In this document: one piece after another, positions 58,001-64,000 of the stretch
Layout: each line of letters begins with the position of its first letter
How positions within the stretch are numbered: the stretch's first letter is position 1
DNA from: Stenocarpella maydis
Lineage: Eukaryota; Ascomycota; Sordariomycetes; Diaporthales; Diaporthaceae
Direction of reading: 5' to 3'
Length of the DNA stretch: 64,000 nucleotides
Assembly (NCBI GenBank): GCA_002270565.1
Contig: NQMI01000072.1
Location: 161,882-225,881 of the forward strand
Program-made: the position numbers and the translations under genes
Notes under the pieces: generated by a model
Told to the model about the DNA's origin: nothing
Seen by the model: the letters and a program-made list of their open reading frames with translations, nothing else
Databases searched by the model: none

Positions 58001-60696
58001 GGACCCCAGTAATGGCTGCGTTGTCGGGGCACTTGTCCGAGACACAAAGCAGAACGCCGGCGACCCATGGGGCATTCTTCAAATAGAGTCATCAAAATCC
58101 CCAGTTTGTCACTGGCGACATTCGCCACTGAGACGAGTTTCCACAATCTTGGCGTTGTATATGGTCTTCCGGCCTGTGATCCGCCTCCGCGCTGAAACCC
58201 TACACCAAGCAACCGGTTGCGCCCGCAGGCCTACATCCATTTCCATCGCCCATCGGTGCTGGTATCCATGTCACAGGTTTTGGGGTCTTTCCCCCCTGAT
58301 CACTCTACATACCTCCGAATTCAAGACTGTTGGTAATGCATATTATTGTGCATGCGTTTTCTTAGCATGCAGTGAAAATCTATGTGTGGACGTCATATGG
58401 AGAGTGATGTAATTCGCACGGGCTACCAACCCCTTAACTGCGCTTCTGTTTTGGAGGCTGACGGGGAGGGTGCCAGCATGACGCCATGTTGGCTTGTTCG
58501 CAGACCTTCCGAATGACTCTACCAACCACTCTCGACACACCTTTTTTGCGCTTGTTTTCGTATCTGCACAGCCAGATGAGACCTTCTGCACACAAGACGT
58601 CACTCTGGCGTCCTAGGGGTAAGCTCATACCAACATCTCACCGCGATGACGAGGTTGGTAACAGTTTTGCCCCGATGCGTGCGTGCTCCATGTAATATCC
58701 CGTCCGCAGGCTGTCGAGGGCCCGTGGCGTTTCTGTTCACCCTTGACATTCCTCTCTATCCATCATACAGGCGATTCTGTATTGGGAAACGGCGATGACG
58801 AACCGCCGCCAGCATCGAGCTTCTAACTACTCACCCACCGGAACACATGAGCTACCCACTAGTAGCCACACATGAGCGATCTCATTCCCTCGAAATCTTT
58901 GGCTCTCGGCCCTGGGCAATGGATAGAGCCAGGCAGTCATGAGAGTAGGTGGCCTCAAACGTCTCTGTGAAGTTGGTGTAAAACACAACTACTTTTTTAC
59001 GCCGCACCAACCTTGAGAACGTCAGAATGTGGGTTTGGTATATCAAGGCACGCATATCCTGCTGTATCCAAGGCATGCCAAAATCACAGCCTACTGTCAG
59101 CAGATACAGAATGTTATCGCCCGCTCGATGTCTCGGCCAACTTCCTCTCTGCTATGTCCGAGAAGGCAAACCCATTCTCGTGCCAGGCACCACTTTTAAC
59201 GGGACTCATGGCGCCTCTGCCGCTCCATTCACTGCGAAAGAGTCGCAAGTCCTCTTGCCTCCTGTTAGCAAGGTTTCACCTTCTTCCCCTTCAGCGCTTG
59301 GGCCGGTAACATTTTTGTTTTCCGAAAGCCGAATAGCTGAATTCCCCAATGCGCAGCACGAACCTTCATGAATCATAGGCGCCTGGTTGACCATGCCACA
59401 CAGAAGCCATTCAAGGTTACTAGTTCCGTCCCAATTGCGACCTCGACCCTGCCGATGCCATCCTGATGCTTGATGGCCGCGGTGCTTGTATCAGGCGGAA
59501 GAACGTTTATTCTGGTCGAGACCGGGTGCTTGACATGGCAGCGATGCTTACAGAAGCATGTCACCTGAGTCCTGGCATCAGAATCCCAGGGTCTATCCAT
59601 CATGTCGGTGCTACGAATGAGCCTTGGACTTGACCTCAAGTGGGGCTCTTACACACACATGGGCGACGTGGTTCTTCGCTAAGCAGAGGACGGGCTAGGA
59701 CGGAGGCGTGTTATAAGAAGCACTTATACTGCTGGTGTGAACTCAAAGGTTGTTGTCGGACTCGGCATGGGTCTGTTCCAATTCAAAAGATCCAGAGCTG
59801 GAGCCTAGGTACGGGAAAACGTGTGGTACCTGAGGACCTCGTGCGGGAAAGAAATCACCTATAGTTACGCCACCATCGCCACGAGGAGAAAGAGAACAAA
59901 ATAGAGGGAAGGAAAAATACTTTCCATTCAAGTCACCAATATCAGCTTGGCTGAAGACCTGGTTGGCGAGGATGGAAATTGTCATCGTAACATGCAGCCT
60001 GTCTAGAATGCTTCAAGCAGCCACACGCTCATAAAGATTCATTAGGCACGTCTCACCACCTCTGTTCATACTATTTGGTTTCCGGACTCTTGTAACTTGC
60101 TTAACATCATATTCACGGGAATGCTTCCAACGGCATAGCAGAGGTATTGTGGAAACACTGCTACAGCCTCCTTGGCCCACACTGCGCCTTGCCAATTGAG
60201 CTTCGGAGATGATTCACTTTAACAGTCAGGCAGCTAGAGTGTACTCACCACAATACAGAGTCATCTTCGATCGATCCTCTCACGAGCGAGTGGTACTTTA
60301 CGTGACGTCATGCCTCCGTATTGTGTCCTGTTGTCTGGCCACCGGCCAGACCTAGTTGCTGACGATCAAGAGTGGATGAAGACTAAAAGGGGCTCTGATG
60401 GGCTCTACCCGAACAGACTCGTCTGGAAATTTGGGAATGAGGTACCATAGAAGAGTCCAGAGCTCTTGCGCAGACCCACCCGCCTTTGGTCCTGCCGTCA
60501 CTTGCGGCCGAGTGACAGTTCCCATGTCCTCATCCATGTGTCAAGGCCCACACCTAACTCCTATTCCCATTGACGCAGAGAACTGCGCACAATAGCATAC
60601 CTATTTGATGATGCTATGCAGATGAGAGGCCACGGAAGACGGGTGACGATGACAAGGAAGTCGGTCTTCTTGGTTCTCCGAACAGCTCATACCTGA
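55008..60696. other. 5.7 kb without a supported gene
   Basis: Base composition is ordinary, not AT-rich, yet no frame reads like a protein family. The longest frames (57063-57776 plus; 57304-58212 minus) overlap each other on opposite strands and are Arg/Ser/Pro/Cys-rich without domains. A C run lies near 56393-56403. The region may hold long UTRs, non-coding RNA or badly decayed genes. Confidence 0.5.
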
Positions 60697-60810
60697 GGAC
60701 TATATAAAGGGACCGCCTCAGCTCCTTTTACTTAAGTAAAAAGGGGTGGGGGGGGGGGTTTATAACCGCTAAGATTAAAAACGAAACCAGCTCATGCCTA
60801 AGCGCCTACT
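60697..60810 (+). repeat. Border repeat, copy 3
   Basis: ACTATATAAAGGGACCGCC at about 60698-60716, then TCAGCTCCTTTTACTTAAG, a G run and GATTAAAAACGAAACCAGCT at about 60773-60792. It is closest to copy 1 (30955) and marks the left edge of the second transposon block. Confidence 0.6.
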
Positions 60811-61383
60811 GTCACCATAGCCGACAGCACACGCCGGGTTAAAGTCTCACACCTATCTGGTGTGAATACAATACAAAATACCTATCAAATTATATAGATC
60901 TAATATTTAGGTCACTGGATAATACAAGGTCTCCATCGCAATGACGCATTTAAACATTAATAATAACGCCTTATAGACTTTTCTTTTTATTCTTACATCA
61001 AAGTGGAAAGTATGATTTCCATCAAATCCCCGCAACAGCTTCCAGCTCAGAGTCATCTCTACCTAACCACATTCTATCTTCTACTTCACTTGTTAGGCTT
61101 CATGCCGGTTCACTATCCATCGGCTACATCCCATCTTATCCCGGGTTCGTATCTTATCTAACTTTCTGACAGATCAAGTACCTAGGGGAACTTTAACCAT
61201 ATAACTCAAGCACAGCCGGGAGCATCCCTTTCCAAGGTCATAAGCTCGGTCTATTCCTGTCTACAATTTTTTTTGGGAAAAAAAATAAATCTATAAGGCA
61301 TTATTACTGAAACCTGAATGCCTCATTATAATAGAAAACCTTCTATTATCTAATAACGCAAAATATTAAACAGATAAAATTTA
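60811..61383. other. AT-leaning spacer left of the right pogo relic
   Basis: No gene or family read. It includes a T run at about 61267-61274 and ends at TTAACGTGGG, the pogo terminal repeat. Confidence 0.4.
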
Positions 61384-62097
61384 ACGTGGGTGGCCCACTT
61401 TCGGCGCACCCCCTGATTTGGCGCACCTCCTCGTTAACCACTGAAGCTATTCCTATCGTTAATTGCTTGCCACCACGATAATCAATCCCTCTTCCGTTGG
61501 TGTTGAGGAATCGTTAGAATTGTTGCTATTAGGGGATACCTCGCCGGCTTTGATTTTCGCCTTATGAATAGCCTTAATATCAGCGAAAGCTGCATTTGGG
61601 TCGATTGTGACCTTCCTCTTGGTCTTCCTGCTAGCCTTAATTTGACTCTCCAGCTGCTTGTTTTTTCGTGAGGTTATTATTAACTCTGTTTCTTTCTGGT
61701 TATATGCTTTGAGGATTTTTCTGAGGAGTTGTTATTACATAGGGCTTGAGTATTTCTGATGCTTATAATCAGCTATAAGCCGGTGCATCTCTTGGGACCT
61801 CTTTAGCGTAGCATAATTGGGCCCTATAGGATGAAAAATATACTTAGGCGCTCCACTTAGCCTAATGAAGCTATTTGGATTACTTGAATTAACTAATTCA
61901 GGCTGGTTCCGGTGGTTTTTAAGAATATAGGTGCTTCTTAGCCCCTTTACCTTAGAGATGGGCTAAAGACTAGTTGCCCTCCACCTAGAATGAATATTTT
62001 CCTCTGCAATTGCCTCTTCATATGCCCTCTAATAGTAATAAAGAAACCGTTGCCTTGTTATTGCTATTGATAATTCAAATTGCCCTAGAGCATGCAA
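61384..62097 (-). mobile_element. Pogo/Fot-like transposon, 3' half, less mutated copy
   Basis: The minus strand reads EENIHSRWRATSL*PISKV (the NIQSGFRATGLxP-type region of pogo transposases), then NSSNPNSFIRLSGAPKYIF and a Lys-rich tail with TSRKNKQLESQIKASRK and KRKVTIDPNAAFADI, ending in TAA at 61459-61461. It keeps long open stretches, unlike its sister at 42183-43047. The terminal repeat ACGTGGGTGGCCCAC starts at 61384 next to TA. The 5' side is cut by an LTR at 62098. Confidence 0.8.
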
Positions 62098-62541
62098 TGT
62101 AATGATCAGAGGGTTTCCAAGTACGTTAAACCTGAAAGATTAAGGGTTTATGTTCAGAATACGTTATTAGGCAGTCGTTAAGCAATATTGTTAACTAATA
62201 ATGATCACTAGCTGTAAGGCTATCCAATACTGGGATTGAATACTTAGATTGATGACTAAAGAGTCTGTCCTATGAAAGCTATCTACTATGGTGATAGCTA
62301 TATCCGTATATATATTCCAACTCTTCAGTAGCTCGATAGAATCAATGATAAGTCTATTGACTAGGTATTGCTTGATGGAGTCAATACAGATCCCATTAAT
62401 TCTGGTGGGTCCCTGACCCTAACCCTGATAAGGTAGCATTACTGATTGAATTAGGTGAGATAACCTTTTCGGGAGCTGGCTCCTAGCCTGTAGGGTTGTC
62501 TTCTACAATAGTCAGCCGCTAACGCCTGGTGGTTCATAACA
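62098..62541 (-). repeat. LTR, TGTTATGAACC family, inverted
   Basis: 444 bp from TGTAATGATCAG to GGTTCATAACA; on the minus strand it runs TGTTATGAACC...GATCATTACA. It is the least mutated copy in the window. The flank at 62542 (CTATCTCCCTCCTTAC) is the inverted polypurine tract. Confidence 0.9.
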
Positions 62542-64000
62542 CTATCTCCCTCCTTACTTCTTTTATTCTCAAAAGTATTTCTATAAGTAATTCTAGGTTT
62601 ATCTATATTCTCATTTATACCTTCCTAATTCATTATATTAGGTAGGGTTACTAAGTCTTATCCCATGAAGTCTTTCTCTATTGCCAAGCATAAGGCTGCT
62701 CTTCTTTTTACTATTACCTTAAAGGGTAGCATTATCCCTATGCCTTATTCCTACTATAAAGAACATAACCTAGCCAAGAACTATAAGGTTGTAGATTCAG
62801 AGTCCACTCATTATTAGACCTATATTTACCTTAATTTATCCAATTATAACATTTAAGGTCTTACTCCTGATCAGCTAAATAAGGTTACCTTAATATACTA
62901 TTAGCTAGAGGAGGAGCTAGCGGCTGTAGAGGAGGAGGCCTAGCGGCTGAATGCAAGGATCCTATATTTTTATAAATAGAAGCAGATATAATATAAGAAG
63001 ATAATGCATACGGTCCGTTAGGGCATCAACAATATGGAGGAGTTGGAGTGTATGGAGAAGGAGGAAGCTGAAGTAGAGCGGGCGTAGATTGCTATGCAAT
63101 CCGCTAAGGCTGCGCGAAGGAGTTCCACAGAGGAGGCTAGTGGAATGATAGTGCAAGAGGCTTGGCTGCATTCTAAGGGTAAGGTTGGTATTTTTAATTA
63201 GAGTTCCTTAATAGGCAATAGTATTAGTTGGTCTGAATTTATAGGTATTAATAATAAAGGAGGTGCGCTTATGAGTGGCTTATCTAGTGCCTAATTCTTA
63301 TTACTAGGAATGAAATTTATATTAATGCTATCTAACTGGTCCTGGTTTCTAGCTGCTTCTTGGCCTACTGGTTATGCTGTATTATCTTGATCTTGTTTTC
63401 TTATAACTAATACCCGTTAGAGCATGGGGTGCGGATACTAGTATATATTCAGGTAGTTTTTAGGTATAACTGGTATTCAGGGTATTAGTTAGATAGGGTG
63501 ACTGGTATTGGTGTGTTTTTCTGAGGAGATGACTAGTAACTGGCCTTGGTTATTCTTATTATAACTAGTCTCCTATTGGTTATTTCTCTTATTTTAGCTG
63601 TAAAGACTAGGGTTTGTTATATAGTTTTATTATAACGTTGGTTTATTATAGTTCGTTATATATATGGCTCCTAGGCTGTGTTTCTAGCTCCTGGAGCTGT
63701 TTTGTGGTGGTCTGTGTGTAGTACCTTTTGAGTTTATTATAATAATAGGTCTGATGAATTTGTGCTATAAAATAGCATTCAGTTCAGCGTGTGTTTCGGC
63801 AGGGTTGCAGTGTGGTGCCCTGAGGCGAATTCGGACAATTGACAGTAGTCTGGACAACTTTGTATTAAATTAAGTTGGGCTTCTGTAAGCCCTCCTTATA
63901 TACCCTCCGACGTCGTCTCACCCCTGGGCACGCTGCGGTAGGCTCTGGTGCAAATTTGCAAATGCCGGAAAATTCGCCCTTCCAACACACCATCTTTGGT
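62098..64000 (-). mobile_element. Right arm: inverted copy of the 32899-34526 segment (runs off the window)
   Basis: Reverse complement of the left arm: LTR, polypurine tract, internal 3' part of a Ty3/gypsy element, then the LTR-like unit with TATATAA (about 63894-63902 on this strand as TTATATA). At the window end CACCATCTTTGGT pairs with ACCAAAGATGGTG at 32899. The last internal frames have no intact protein. Confidence 0.85.

Noticed and set aside
57304..58212. 302-codon minus frame and overlapping 237-codon plus frame (57063-57776)
   Set aside because: They overlap on opposite strands, contain no domain and have unusual Arg/Cys-rich composition; not supported as genes.
1..64000. tRNA or rRNA genes
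   Set aside because: I looked for T-loop GTTCGA-type boxes and acceptor pairing by eye and found no convincing cloverleaf; a tRNAscan run would be decisive.

Overview
The window is genomic DNA of a filamentous ascomycete, most likely a Sordariomycete. The support is short GT..AG introns (about 50-100 nt) with CTRAC-type branch sites, GC-rich exons, HET-domain and rhodopsin-fold membrane proteins, and transposon blocks whose CpA/TpG sites have collapsed to TpA, as fungal repeat-induced point mutation (RIP) would do. The species cannot be fixed from sequence alone.

Layout. The left part (1-29.9 kb) carries housekeeping genes with accessory relics between them. It holds the tail of an unknown gene (2-64), a HET-domain gene with a frameshift (1739-3768), a short SET-domain protein (4342-5142), a decayed NACHT-ankyrin NLR (about 5408-7106) and an undefined coding-like block (7288-7790). 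A dense core follows: the CDC7 kinase (8313-9958, minus) divergent from condensin subunit CND1 (10794-15010, plus), then the complex I subunit GRIM-19/NDUFA13 (15609-16727, minus) and the RNA polymerase II CTD phosphatase FCP1 (17717-20248, minus). Two broken copies of a small secreted cysteine-rich protein follow (22.6-24.4 kb), then the CHL1/DDX11 helicase (25228-28039, plus) and a five-exon rhodopsin-fold protein (28292-29853, minus).

A 12-13 kb AT-rich transposon block (about 30.9-43.1 kb) comes next. It contains LTR fragments, the 3' end of one Ty3/gypsy element, a complete but inactivated chromodomain-containing Ty3/gypsy element with 468-bp LTRs and a CCTTT target duplication (34575-42177), and a pogo-like DNA transposon relic. 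The gene island to its right (43.2-55.0 kb) has a DUF7580-like pseudogene, a second rhodopsin-fold gene (45217-46394), a small predicted membrane protein, a MET12-type methylenetetrahydrofolate reductase (48261-50297), the splicing factor YJU2 (51890-52834) and a small hypothetical gene (54741-55007). From 55.0 to 60.7 kb I see no convincing gene. A second transposon block runs from 60.7 kb to the end. Its last 1.9 kb is an inverted copy of 32.9-34.5 kb.

Biology. The conserved genes serve replication and chromosome segregation (CDC7, CND1, CHL1), transcription and splicing (FCP1, YJU2), respiration (GRIM-19) and one-carbon/methionine metabolism (MTHFR). The accessory layer is decayed self/non-self recognition genes (HET, NACHT-ankyrin, DUF7580-like), small secreted proteins and membrane receptors, concentrated near the transposon blocks. 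I found no wholly new system. The most unusual structures are the large inverted transposon arms around a 27.6-kb island, a repeat at three gene/transposon borders, and three broken recognition-type loci.
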